NCBI GenBank assembly: GCA_964247745.1
Contig: CAXTVT010000074.1
Location: 1-14,430 of the forward strand
Source: RH-AL1 sp964247745
GTDB taxonomy: Bacteria > Pseudomonadota > Alphaproteobacteria > Rhizobiales > Beijerinckiaceae
Direction: 5' to 3'
Length of the DNA: 14,430 bases
How positions within the stretch are numbered: position 1 is the first letter of the stretch; each line of letters begins with the position of its first letter. The notes under the pieces are model-generated. The model was not told the origin of the DNA and made no database searches. It saw only the letters and a list, made by a program, of their open reading frames with translations. Below are positions 7,675 through 14,430 of the stretch, piece by piece. The position numbers and the translations under genes are program-made.

Positions 7675-7827
7675 ACCTACTGGTCGGCCAACGAGACGGT
7701 CGACGGCCCGATGCGCCGTCGTGAGATCGCTCGAAGAGACGCGGCCCGTCAGACCGTACGACGCACCATCGTCGATCGGGAGGGCATCGGCCTCGTCATA
7801 GAAGCCCAGGAAGAGGCCATTGAGCCC
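7675..7827 (-). pseudogene. Relic of an aldehyde dehydrogenase (C-terminal segment)
   Basis: About 50 residues on the minus strand match a segment near the C-terminus of NAD(P)-dependent aldehyde dehydrogenases: FLGFYDEADALPIDDG, then ASYGLTGRVSSSDL and TAHRAVDRLVGR. The family pattern is GPVLxxxxFDDExEAxxIANDTxYGLxGxVxTxDLxRAHRVxxRLxAGxV. The motif order and spacing fit, and codons have high G/C third positions in this frame only. The catalytic Cys and Glu regions, the Rossmann domain and the terminal region are absent, and the frame upstream becomes unrelated. The family ANDT has become DDGA, a sign of decay. It lies immediately past the stop of the SDR gene, on the opposite strand. This is an inference from motif resemblance. 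Confidence 0.5.
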
Positions 7828-8329
7828 GCTCGACCTTGCGTGGACATCGCTCCCGATGCCGCGCGAAGCCGGGGCCGCCGCATGTAATGCCAATCCAACC
7901 TGCACGCTCCGAGGGCGATCTCGCCGGCGCGGTGACCGTTGTCGCGGTTTTGCGAGAATGCGGAGAAAAGCGATCTCATGGAGCCCTCTCGATAGGCCCT
8001 GCCGGCAGACGAGGGCGCTCCGCGGTTTGCCACGCAACAGTGTCGGCGGGCAGCTTGATTAAACGCGCCGGACTGCAGGCGGTCGGGCGGAGGTGGAAGA
8101 CCAAGACGCGATCGAGGTGCGTCGTGTCGGGCGCCGCGACGCTTCATCCAGCCGGACGCCTCCTCGATGCGCTGCGGTGTTGCAGGCGCATGCCCATCGT
8201 TTGTGCCCAAATACCCGATGCGCCGGAGACAGGCTGCGACTTCAACGAAGGGTGAAGTCCGGAACGGTTCTGATTAGCAGGAGATTTCGTGGTTCTAGCT
8301 CTCGGCATATGGCTGAAGCGGGGAAAATA
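7828..8329. other. 500-base gap upstream of the aldehyde oxidase operon
   Basis: No supported gene is seen here. Frames on both strands are open in parts, but none has a family match or ribosome site. The right end (about 8230-8329) should hold the paoABC promoter. It is less GC-rich and contains AGGAGA at 8279-8284, which is too far from either in-frame ATG (8309 or 8330) to serve it. A short direct repeat, GGTTCT, occurs at 8266 and 8291, 25 bases apart. Confidence 0.4.
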
Positions 8330-8947
8330 ATGCTCGATGACGAAGACTCCCAGTGCGGCCTGAGCCGTCGTCGGTTCATGCGCGCTTCCGCAGTCGGCGC
8401 CGCCGCACCGCTGGTCGCCGACAGGTTCGGTACGACGAACGCGGAGGCCGCGCCACCGCCGACGTCGAACTCGGCTCTGGTTCCGATCAACCTCGAGGTG
8501 AACGGACAGAGGCAGGGTCTCGCGATCGATGCCCGCACGACCCTGCTCGATGCGCTTCGCGAACACATCGGGCTCACGGGATCGAAGAAGGGATGCGGTC
8601 ACGGCCAGTGCGGCGCGTGCACCGTGCACGTCGATGGAAAGAGCGTGAACAGCTGCCTCGTGCTTGCGATCGCGACGCAGGGCCACGCGGTCACGACGAT
8701 CGAAGGACTGGCCTCGCCGACCGGCGAGCTGCACCCGCTGCAGCAGGCGTTCCTCGACCACGACGCCTTCCAGTGCGGCTATTGCACCTCGGGGCAAATC
8801 ATGTCGGGCGTCGCCTGCATCCAGGGCGGTCATGCTGGTACGGAGGGAGAGATCCGCGAGTTCATGAGCGGCAACCTGTGTCGCTGCGCGGCCTATCCCA
8901 ACATCGTCGCCGCGATCGTCGACGCCAAGTCGAAGATGGGGAGCTGA
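8330..8947 (+). CDS. paoA: Aldehyde oxidoreductase 2Fe-2S subunit, Tat-exported (PaoA/YagT type)
   Basis: A 205-residue iron-sulfur subunit of a xanthine-oxidase-family enzyme. A twin-arginine signal is present: LSRRRFM at 11-17, a hydrophobic AVGAAAPLVA stretch, and likely cleavage in the Ala/Pro-rich region near 40. The mature complex should therefore be periplasmic. The plant-ferredoxin-type cluster is bound by C89, C94, C97 and C109 (GCGHGQCGAC). The second cluster is bound by C149, C152, C184 and C186 (QCGYC and LCRC). The two clusters pass electrons from the molybdenum site to FAD. I chose the ATG at 8330, which has GGGG six bases before it and gives a normal-length Tat leader. An ATG at 8309 is the alternative, and the frame itself is open from 8093. 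It is four bases from paoB. Confidence 0.93.
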   Translation: MLDDEDSQCGLSRRRFMRASAVGAAAPLVADRFGTTNAEAAPPPTSNSALVPINLEVNGQRQGLAIDARTTLLDALREHIGLTGSKKGCGHGQCGACTVHVDGKSVNSCLVLAIATQGHAVTTIEGLASPTGELHPLQQAFLDHDAFQCGYCTSGQIMSGVACIQGGHAGTEGEIREFMSGNLCRCAAYPNIVAAIVDAKSKMGS

Positions 8948-8951
8948 GCCG

Positions 8952-9971
8952 ATGCGTCCCTTCACCTTCGACACAGCTGAGACGACCTCTGCCGCCGTCG
9001 CGGCGGCAGCGTTCGGCAAAGCGCAATCCCACGTCGCCAGCCCAACCCAGTATCTCGCGGGCGGTACCACGCTGATCGACCTCATGGCGCTCGACGTCAT
9101 GCGGCCGACCCGCTTGGTGGACATCAATCCGCTCGCCGGGGACGCCGACGCCGGTCGCATCGTCGTCTCCGACAAGGGCCTCCGACTCGGCGCACTCGTG
9201 CGGATGTCCGAGGCGGCCGGGCACGAGGCGATCCGACGAGACTATCCCGTGATCGCGCAGACCATGGCTCTCGCCGCATCCTCGAGCCTGCGCAACATGG
9301 CGAGCCTCGGCGGCAACATGCTGCAGCGCACGCGCTGTTCGTACTTCCGCGACACGTCTTACGCCCAGTGCAACAAGCGTATGCCGGGCTCGGGCTGCGC
9401 CGCGCTCGACGGCGTCAACCGCGGCCATGCGGTGCTGGGCGTCAGCGAGCAGTGCATCGCATCCTACCCAGGCGATTTTGCCCAGGCTTTGATGGTGCTC
9501 GACGCCGTGCTCGAGGTGCGCGGACCCGAGCGTTCTCGAGCGCTGCGCTTCGCCGACCTCCACCGCAGGCCGGGTGCCACGCCGGACATCGAGACAACGC
9601 TGCAGCCGGGCGAGCTGATAACGGCGATCCACGTGCCGGCGCCCGGCACGCGGCGCTCGATCTACGTGAAGGTCCGGGACCGTGCGTCGTACGCGTTCGC
9701 CTTGGCTTCGGCGGCGATCGTGCTCGCGATGGACGGCGACGATGTGGATCGGGTCAAGATCGCGCTCGGCGGCGTCGCCAGTGTACCGTGGCGTGCCCAC
9801 GAAGCCGAGGCTCACCTCATCGGCAAGCCGCTCGACGAGGCGACCGCCAAGGGTGCGGCGGAGATCGCCTTCGCCGGAGCGACGACCCGCAAGGACAATG
9901 CCTACAAGCTGCCGCTCGGCAAGAAGACGCTGGTTCGCGCCTTGCTCGAAGCCGCCAAGATGGAGGCCTGA
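8952..9971 (+). CDS. paoB: Aldehyde oxidoreductase FAD subunit (PaoB/YagS type)
   Basis: A 339-residue FAD-binding subunit with the molybdopterin-dehydrogenase FAD fold. The flavin loop YLAGGTTLIDLM lies at about 34-45 and ASSSLRNMASLGGNMLQRTR at about 109-128. Four cysteines, C129, C140, C149 and C168 (in TRCSYF, AQCNKR, GSGCAALDG and SEQCIA), match those that hold an additional 4Fe-4S cluster in E. coli PaoB. This insert separates Pao-type enzymes from ordinary xanthine dehydrogenases. The C-terminal KVRDRASYAFALAS and ALGGVASVPWR are also family hallmarks. It has no signal peptide of its own and would be exported folded with PaoA. GGAG lies upstream of its start inside the end of paoA, and five bases separate it from paoC, so translation is probably coupled. 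Confidence 0.94.
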   Translation: MRPFTFDTAETTSAAVAAAAFGKAQSHVASPTQYLAGGTTLIDLMALDVMRPTRLVDINPLAGDADAGRIVVSDKGLRLGALVRMSEAAGHEAIRRDYPVIAQTMALAASSSLRNMASLGGNMLQRTRCSYFRDTSYAQCNKRMPGSGCAALDGVNRGHAVLGVSEQCIASYPGDFAQALMVLDAVLEVRGPERSRALRFADLHRRPGATPDIETTLQPGELITAIHVPAPGTRRSIYVKVRDRASYAFALASAAIVLAMDGDDVDRVKIALGGVASVPWRAHEAEAHLIGKPLDEATAKGAAEIAFAGATTRKDNAYKLPLGKKTLVRALLEAAKMEA

Positions 9972-9976
9972 GAGCC

Positions 9977-12262
9977 ATGAGCACCGTAGTCGTGAACAGC
10001 GCAGCGCCGATCGCCAAGGAGAACATGGGCCAGCCGGCGCAGCGGATCGACGGCCGCCTGAAGGTGACGGGGCAGGCGAGCTACGCCTCGGACGTCGGAA
10101 CGAAGAACCCCGGCTATGCCTACCTCGTGACCAGCTCGATCGCGAAGGGCGAGATCACCGCCATCGACGATGCCGAGGCCCGAGCGGTCGACGGCGTGCT
10201 GCTGATCCTGACGCACGAGAACACCGCCGACGCGGTGAAGCAGATCAAGTTCAGCAAGGGCGGCGGACCGGCCTCGACATCGATCGTGCCGCTGTCCTCG
10301 CCGAAGGTCTGGCATGACGGACAGATCGTGGCGGTGGTGGTCGCCGACCGCTTCGAGGCGGCGCGCGAGGCGGCGCACAAGCTGAAGATCCGCTACGCGG
10401 CCGAGGCGCCGACCGCTGGCTTCGGCTCGCCGGGGACCACGGAGGTGGAGATCCAGGATGCCCATCAGGCGGAGAAGGTGGAGCCGCCGAAGGTCGGCGA
10501 TTTCGCCAAGGGCTTCGCCGACGCGCCGGTGAAGGTGGAGGCGGACTATGCGACGCCCACCCAGCACCACAACGCGATCGAGCTCTTCACCACGACCTGC
10601 TCGTGGGACGGTCCCAACCTCACGATCCACGAGCCGAGCCAGACCACCTACGGCCTGCAGCACGGCGCGGCGGAGGAGTTGAAGGTCGACGCATCTCAGG
10701 TACGGGCGCTGAGCCCCTACATCGGCGGCGCGTTCGGCGGGAAGTCGCTGGTCACGCCGCGTACGGCCCTGATCGCGATCGCGGCGAAGCGGCTGAACCG
10801 CCCCGTCAAGCTCGTCGCCTCGCGCGCCGACGGCTTCACGATCAACACCTATCGCGCCGAGACGAAGCATCGCGTCAAGCTGGCCGCCGGGCCGGACGGC
10901 AAGCTGCAGGCGCTCTCGCACGAGGGCTGGGAGATCACGTCGCGGCCGGACGATTACGCCGTCGCCGGCATCGACGCCACGACGCGCATGTACGCCTGCC
11001 CAAACGTCTCCAGCGCGGTGACGATCGTGCACGCCGATCGCAACACGCCCGGCTTCATGCGCGCTCCCGCCGAGACGCCGTACATGTTCGCACTCGAGAG
11101 CGCGATGGACGAGCTGGCCGAGAAGCTCGGCATGGACCCGATCGAGCTGCGCCGCGTCAACGATACGATGCACGAGCCGATCAAGGGGCTGCCCTTCACC
11201 TCGCGCTCGATGATGAAGTGCTTCGACCAAGGCTCCGCCGCCTTCGGTTGGTCGAAGCGCAATCCCAAGCCGGCGCAGGTTCGCGATGGCGACTGGCTCG
11301 TCGGCCTGGGCTGCGCCATGTCGTGCTACCCGAGCCAGCAGGCTCCGGCCGCCGCCCGCGTTCGCCTCGAGGCGTCCGGCGCGGCGCATGTCGCGATCGC
11401 CTGCGCCGAGATCGGCAACGGCGCCTACACGGTCGTGGCGCAGACGGCGGCGTTGGGGCTCGGCATCGATCTCGCCAAGGTGAAGGTCGTGATGGGCGAT
11501 TCCGCCCTTCCGCCGGGCCCGGTGGCCGGCGGCTCGGTCACAACGGCGAGCGCCTGCAACGCCGTAGCTTTGGCTTGCGAGGCCATCACCAAGCGCCTGG
11601 GCGTCGGCCGCAACGAGGTGGGCGAGCACAGCCTGAAGGAGGGGCGCCTGGTGTCGACCGGCGGCCCATCCGAGGAGCTGAGCCAGGCTTTCGCCCGCAT
11701 CGGCGCCGGTGCCGTCGAGGAGTACGCCGAGTTCGTGCCGCACGGCTCGAAGCCGGGCGCCATGGCGAAGCTCTACAAGGGATCAACGCCCATTGTCGGC
11801 GGGTCCAAGGACAAGGACCGCATCATGTTCGCCTTCGGCGCGCAGTTCGTCGAGGTGCGCGTCCATGCCCGCACCAAGGAGGTGCGCGTGCCGCGCATGG
11901 TCGGCGCTTTCGCCTCTGGCCACGTCGTCAACACGCGGACCGCCCACAGCCAGCTCATGGGCGGCATGATCTGGGGGCTCTCCTCGGGGCTGCTCGAAGC
12001 CACCGAGATCGACCCAGTGAGGGCGCGCTATACCAACGACAACCTCGCGGAATACCTCGTTCCGGTCTGCGCCGACGTCGGCAGCGTCGAGGTCATCATG
12101 GTTCCGGAGGTCGATACGGAGATCAATCCGCTCGGCATCAAGGGCCTCGGCGAACTTGGGATCGTCGGCGGCTCTGCTGCTCTGGCGAACGCTGTCTACA
12201 ACGCCACGGGTACACGCACTCGCAACCTGCCGATCCGGATCGAGACGCTTTTGAGCGCGTGA
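9977..12262 (+). CDS. paoC: Aldehyde oxidoreductase molybdenum-cofactor subunit (PaoC/YagR type)
   Basis: The 761-residue catalytic subunit. It starts with the family pattern MGQPAQRIDGRLKVTGQASY (17-36). Molybdopterin-contact segments are PYIGGAFGGKSLV, FMRAPAETPYMFALESAMDELAE (shown as one region near 355-378) and AEIGNGAYTVVAQTAA. The base that activates water is the Glu in KGLGELGIVG near residue 726, matching E692 of E. coli PaoC. The enzyme should oxidise a range of aromatic and aliphatic aldehydes to acids in the periplasm, using a molybdenum cofactor, with electrons leaving through PaoA and PaoB. The XdhC-like chaperone gene paoD, which follows paoC in E. coli, is not in this window. 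A degenerate copy of codons about 526-562 occurs at 13154-13263. Longer open frames across this gene in other frames are composition artefacts. Confidence 0.95.
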   Translation: MSTVVVNSAAPIAKENMGQPAQRIDGRLKVTGQASYASDVGTKNPGYAYLVTSSIAKGEITAIDDAEARAVDGVLLILTHENTADAVKQIKFSKGGGPASTSIVPLSSPKVWHDGQIVAVVVADRFEAAREAAHKLKIRYAAEAPTAGFGSPGTTEVEIQDAHQAEKVEPPKVGDFAKGFADAPVKVEADYATPTQHHNAIELFTTTCSWDGPNLTIHEPSQTTYGLQHGAAEELKVDASQVRALSPYIGGAFGGKSLVTPRTALIAIAAKRLNRPVKLVASRADGFTINTYRAETKHRVKLAAGPDGKLQALSHEGWEITSRPDDYAVAGIDATTRMYACPNVSSAVTIVHADRNTPGFMRAPAETPYMFALESAMDELAEKLGMDPIELRRVNDTMHEPIKGLPFTSRSMMKCFDQGSAAFGWSKRNPKPAQVRDGDWLVGLGCAMSCYPSQQAPAAARVRLEASGAAHVAIACAEIGNGAYTVVAQTAALGLGIDLAKVKVVMGDSALPPGPVAGGSVTTASACNAVALACEAITKRLGVGRNEVGEHSLKEGRLVSTGGPSEELSQAFARIGAGAVEEYAEFVPHGSKPGAMAKLYKGSTPIVGGSKDKDRIMFAFGAQFVEVRVHARTKEVRVPRMVGAFASGHVVNTRTAHSQLMGGMIWGLSSGLLEATEIDPVRARYTNDNLAEYLVPVCADVGSVEVIMVPEVDTEINPLGIKGLGELGIVGGSAALANAVYNATGTRTRNLPIRIETLLSA

Positions 12263-12681
12263 AGACGTTGGTCGGTGAGCGTAGCGAGGAGTTCAATCGG
12301 AAGCTGCCGAGTCCGGATCGCCGGCGGTCCTGCTCCCGGCCATCTACGTCATCAGCGCGTGAAACGCGGGGCTAACTTCGCTCCGCCTCGAATCTTGCAG
12401 CGCGGTAGTCGCCGGAAGACGCATCGAACAGGAAGGATCGATCGCTATATAGGCGTAGGCCTGGCCGGTAGGCGGCTCCGCCGCTGCGCCTCGATGGTGG
12501 CGCGCAACGCCGGTGTGACGCGAGCCTTTGCCCGGACGTTTGCTTCGCAATCCCAGCCTCTCACTCAAGCCCCGGGTGAACAACCTTCATAGCTTCGACA
12601 ACTAGGCGTGCGCCGGATCGTTGATATCCGAGTGCGGCACGCCTCGATCCGAACACGTCTCCCGCCGGCCCCGGGATGAGC
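12263..12681. other. 420-base gap after paoC
   Basis: No gene is supported. Open frames on both strands (12275-12592 plus, 12344-12583 minus) lack ribosome sites and recognisable motifs. GCGGCTCCGCCGC near 12472-12485 can form a small GC-rich hairpin, and a larger nested inverted repeat lies at 12605-12645. Neither has a T-run, so neither reads as a clear terminator for the operon. Confidence 0.45.
12605..12645. repeat. Nested inverted repeat (two-tier hairpin)
   Basis: An outer perfect 8-base inverted repeat, AGGCGTGC (12605-12612) with GCACGCCT (12638-12645), encloses an inner perfect 5-base repeat, CGGAT (12615-12619) with ATCCG (12627-12631). It sits between convergent genes: paoC ends to the left on plus, and the small frameshifted gene ends at 12682 on minus. 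A bidirectional transcription end or the edge of a mobile element are both possible. No T-run follows on either strand. Confidence 0.5.
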
Positions 12682-12919
12682 CTACGCCTTGCGGAACACC
12701 ACGCCGTGCTTACCTGGCGTGGCCAGGTAGCCCGCGGCCCCCAAGGAGCGACGCTGGGCGCGATTGAGGGCGGTCCGCGAGTTCGCCCACCAGTTCGTGC
12801 CGCCGCGACGCCGGTGGCAGTTCGAGACCGAGGATGTCCTCGATCTCCTCGAACGACCGGTAGACCTCGCCCTGCTGTCGCCGGAGGTGGTCGCGCAACG
12901 CGTCGTACTTGCTCGCCAC
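12682..12919 (-). pseudogene. Small DUF7662-like protein gene with a single-base frameshift
   Basis: From a GTG at 12919 (GGGGGAG just upstream) the frame reads ASKYDALRDHLRR, then SFEEIEDILGLELPPASRRHE. This is the start of a small family I know as DUF7662-like: SKYDPLxxHL, then FxEIExILGxxLPxSARxHxxWWAN. Right after RRHE the frame goes wrong. Removing one base (an extra G on the plus strand at about 12793) restores WWANSRTALNRAQRRSLGAA, then GYLATPGKHGVVFRKA and a TAG at 12684-12682. That gives a complete product of about 78 residues. The function of the family is unknown, and some members occur near restriction or mobile genes. The defect is either a true frameshift or a base-calling error. 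Confidence 0.65.
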
Positions 12920-12988
12920 GATCTCCCCCGCCGACCGCAGCAGCCTAATCGGCGCCGGGAGAAAACGGCAACAGGCAGGGTGAATCAT

Positions 12989-13153
12989 CGGAGCGACCGT
13001 AGTCTAATCGGGCGGGGTGCGCCGCCTGTCCCTCGACATCTGCGGTCCGGGCGGGGGCGGTCCCGCCTTCCGCCTAGGCGCGCCGCAAGGCGAGTGGCTG
13101 GCGCGGAAGATCGGCCAGGCCGGCGCCGCCGGGCGGCGCTGCGCGATCTTCAT
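12989..13153 (+). other. Unidentified coding-like fragment
   Basis: A short plus-strand frame from 13017 encodes LSLDICGPGGGGPAFRLG and then GEWLARKIGQAGAAGRR, with strong G/C third positions. It is cut off at about 13153, where the paoC-like copy begins. I do not recognise a family. It may be a truncated gene start, but no clear ribosome site is seen and the local sequence contains GC-rich repeats that can mimic coding bias. Confidence 0.25.
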
Positions 13154-13263
13154 GCCTGCAACGCCGTTGCTTTGCCTTGCAAGGCCATCAAGCGCCTGGG
13201 TGTCAGACGCAACGAGGTTGGAGAGCACAGCCTGAAAGGAAGGGCGCCTGTTGTCGAGCCGGC
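13154..13263 (+). pseudogene. Degenerate duplicate of an internal piece of paoC
   Basis: This stretch aligns with 11552-11662 inside paoC. By hand I count 98 identical bases among 108 aligned, one 3-base deletion (ACC) and two single-base insertions. The shared translation includes ACNAVAL, AIKRLGV and RNEVGEHSLK. Similarity starts and stops abruptly: the flanks on both sides differ from paoC. The insertions break the frame, so nothing functional is encoded. It is the remnant of a second PaoC-like gene or of a partial duplication, in the same orientation and 1.5 kb downstream of the intact gene. Confidence 0.9.
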
Positions 13264-13516
13264 ATGTCATTCTTCGAAGCCAACAATCCGGCCGAGCTAC
13301 TCGAACCGAGCCTCGACAAGGTGTGATGCAAATTTGACGCGCACGTCGCTCTCGACGAAGTTCAATCCCGTCCGCGATTTTGCGTAGCTCGTTGTTGGAA
13401 CAGCGGAAGTTGCCGTCGTCGAGAACGAAAATCTCCTTTGCGTCAAATCTTGAAATATTCATTCGCGACGACTGCCGCCTAGACTGGTGTCCAATCAAGA
13501 ACAGCTTGGTGCGGTC
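13264..13516. other. Region before the porin gene; promoter expected
   Basis: A 20-residue plus-strand frame (13264-13326, MSFFEANNPAELLEPSLDKV) looks protein-like and may be the tail of a lost gene. On the minus strand an ATG at 13461 opens a frame starting MNISRFDAKEIFVLDDGNFR, but it soon runs antisense into the paoC copy and I cannot support it. GC content falls from about 13320 to 13500, as expected for the porin promoter. No promoter elements are clear enough to name. Confidence 0.35.
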
Positions 13517-14430
13517 ATGATGAAACTCGCGAACGAAATACCTTTCGGTGCCGTCGGCAGGTCGATTTCGTTGGCGACAACGGCTCTTCTGCTGTTGCCG
13601 CCCACCTCGACGCTGCACGCCGAGCCTTCGCTCACCGAGATCGCGAAGGAGATCGCGGCGTTGAAGGCGGAAAACCAGCAGATCAGGGCGGAGAACCGCC
13701 AGATGAAAGATTCCAACCAGCGCATGAGCAAGGCCATCGCCGAGTTGCGCGGCGAGGATCGCCGCCCCGGAGGTAAATCGCGGACGGCAGCGACCCGGAA
13801 CGCGTCCGCCGGGGGCTACGCCGCTCCGACCTATGCGACGACCGTCGTGCCTGCGGGTGCCGCTCCGACCTTCGTCACCGCCAACAAGCAGTTTCAATTC
13901 GGCGCGATCACGATCACGCCCGGCGGCTTCTTCGCTGCGGACAGCATCTTCCGTTCGCGTACGACGCAGTCCGACATCAACACGGCGTGGAACAGCATCC
14001 CCACCAGCAACAACGGTCTCGCGCACGTCAACGAGCAGAAGTTTTCGTCGCGCGCGACCCGCTTCGCGCTGCTCGCCGAGTCGCAGATCACGCCCGCGAC
14101 GGTCGTCGCCGGATACGGCGAGTTCGACCTGCAGGGCGCCGGGACGACCTCGAACAACAACCAAAGCTTCTCCTACGTGCCGCGCGTGCGCAATCTCTAC
14201 GCTACCACCGACTTCAACGATTACGGCTTTCAGCTGCTGGCCGGCCAGAACTGGTCGCTCGTGACCTTGAACAGCAAGGGCATCACGCCCCGCAACGAGG
14301 TGACGCCGCCCTCGATCGACGCCGGTTACGTGCCCGGCTTCGAGTATACGCGCGCACCTCAGATCCGGATCACCAAGGATTTCGACCAGAAGCTGTGGCT
14401 GTCGCTCGAAGCCGAGGCGTCGGCGACCGA
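13517..14430 (+). CDS. Outer-membrane porin with N-terminal coiled coil (3' end outside window)
   Basis: The first 304 codons of a porin, running off the right edge. Residues 1-35 form a signal peptide (positive N-end, LATTALLLLPP core, probable cut after LHA). Residues about 38-80 are a heptad-rich coiled coil (LTEIAKEIAALKAENQQIRA and onward), as in porins that form trimers or contact peptidoglycan. An Ala/Thr/Pro-rich linker follows to about 120. From FQFGAITITPGGFFAADSIF onwards the alternating polar/hydrophobic and aromatic pattern is that of beta-barrel strands, with barrel-like stretches such as DYGFQLLAGQNWSLVTLN and PQIRITKDFDQKLWLSLEAE. It should let small solutes through the outer membrane; specificity is unknown. 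ATG codons lie at 13517 and 13520; I used the first. No strong ribosome site is visible. Confidence 0.88.
   Translation, partial: MMKLANEIPFGAVGRSISLATTALLLLPPTSTLHAEPSLTEIAKEIAALKAENQQIRAENRQMKDSNQRMSKAIAELRGEDRRPGGKSRTAATRNASAGGYAAPTYATTVVPAGAAPTFVTANKQFQFGAITITPGGFFAADSIFRSRTTQSDINTAWNSIPTSNNGLAHVNEQKFSSRATRFALLAESQITPATVVAGYGEFDLQGAGTTSNNNQSFSYVPRVRNLYATTDFNDYGFQLLAGQNWSLVTLNSKGITPRNEVTPPSIDAGYVPGFEYTRAPQIRITKDFDQKLWLSLEAEASAT

Noticed and set aside
7749..8210. 153-codon minus-strand frame upstream of paoA
   Set aside because: There is no motif or ribosome site, and it overlaps the aldehyde dehydrogenase relic in a different frame.
9902..11743. 613-codon minus-strand open frame opposite paoC
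   Set aside because: It is composition-driven antisense to a well-conserved gene, and no motifs are seen.
10603..12375. 590-codon plus-strand frame overlapping paoC
   Set aside because: It is the +1 shadow of paoC, with an Arg-rich, low-complexity translation.
13004..14164. 386-codon minus-strand frame across the porin start and the paoC copy
   Set aside because: It is antisense to the porin signal peptide and barrel, and joins unrelated segments. The porin frame has the convincing features.
1..14430. CRISPR array, tRNA/rRNA genes, insertion sequence or phage genes
   Set aside because: I saw no regularly spaced repeats, no tRNA-like T-arm or anticodon structure and no transposase or integrase motif in any region I read.

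Overview
The window is GC-rich, with strong G/C preference at third codon positions and long spurious open frames on the non-coding strands. Gene content (a porin with a coiled-coil N-terminus, a PaoABC-type periplasmic aldehyde oxidase, an MmyB-like regulator beside an atypical SDR, tandem c-di-GMP enzymes) fits an alphaproteobacterium. Hyphomicrobiales such as the Methylobacterium/Beijerinckiaceae group is my best guess, but the lineage call is weak because no rRNA or tRNA is present.

Layout. 1-480: no intact gene; 272-480 (-) is the relic of an AraC-type DNA-binding domain. 481-4038 (-): two c-di-GMP genes, a GAF-PAS-GGDEF-EAL protein and, upstream of it, a membrane diguanylate cyclase. 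4039-4709: no recognisable gene. 4710-5679: an HxlR-family regulator (-) and the C-terminal part of an aldo/keto reductase (+) collide head to head at one CATG, which looks like a deletion scar. 5854-7673: an MmyB-like helix-turn-helix regulator (-) divergent from an SDR-family oxidoreductase (+). 7675-7827 (-): a relic of an aldehyde dehydrogenase. 8330-12262 (+): a tight three-gene operon, paoA-paoB-paoC. 12263-13516: a scarred stretch with a nested hairpin, a frameshifted small DUF gene (-) and a degenerate 110-base copy of part of paoC (+). 13517 to the right edge (+): the first 304 codons of an outer-membrane porin.

How the parts relate. The only complete pathway unit is PaoABC: a Tat-exported, molybdenum-dependent enzyme expected to oxidise aldehydes to acids in the periplasm. 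Around it are broken or partial genes that also belong to aldehyde/carbonyl families (aldo/keto reductase, aldehyde dehydrogenase). This suggests a decaying accessory region once enriched in carbonyl metabolism. The two c-di-GMP genes form a separate signalling block. I found no CRISPR array, phage, transposase, toxin-antitoxin or defence system. The most distinctive observations are rearrangement scars rather than a new system.
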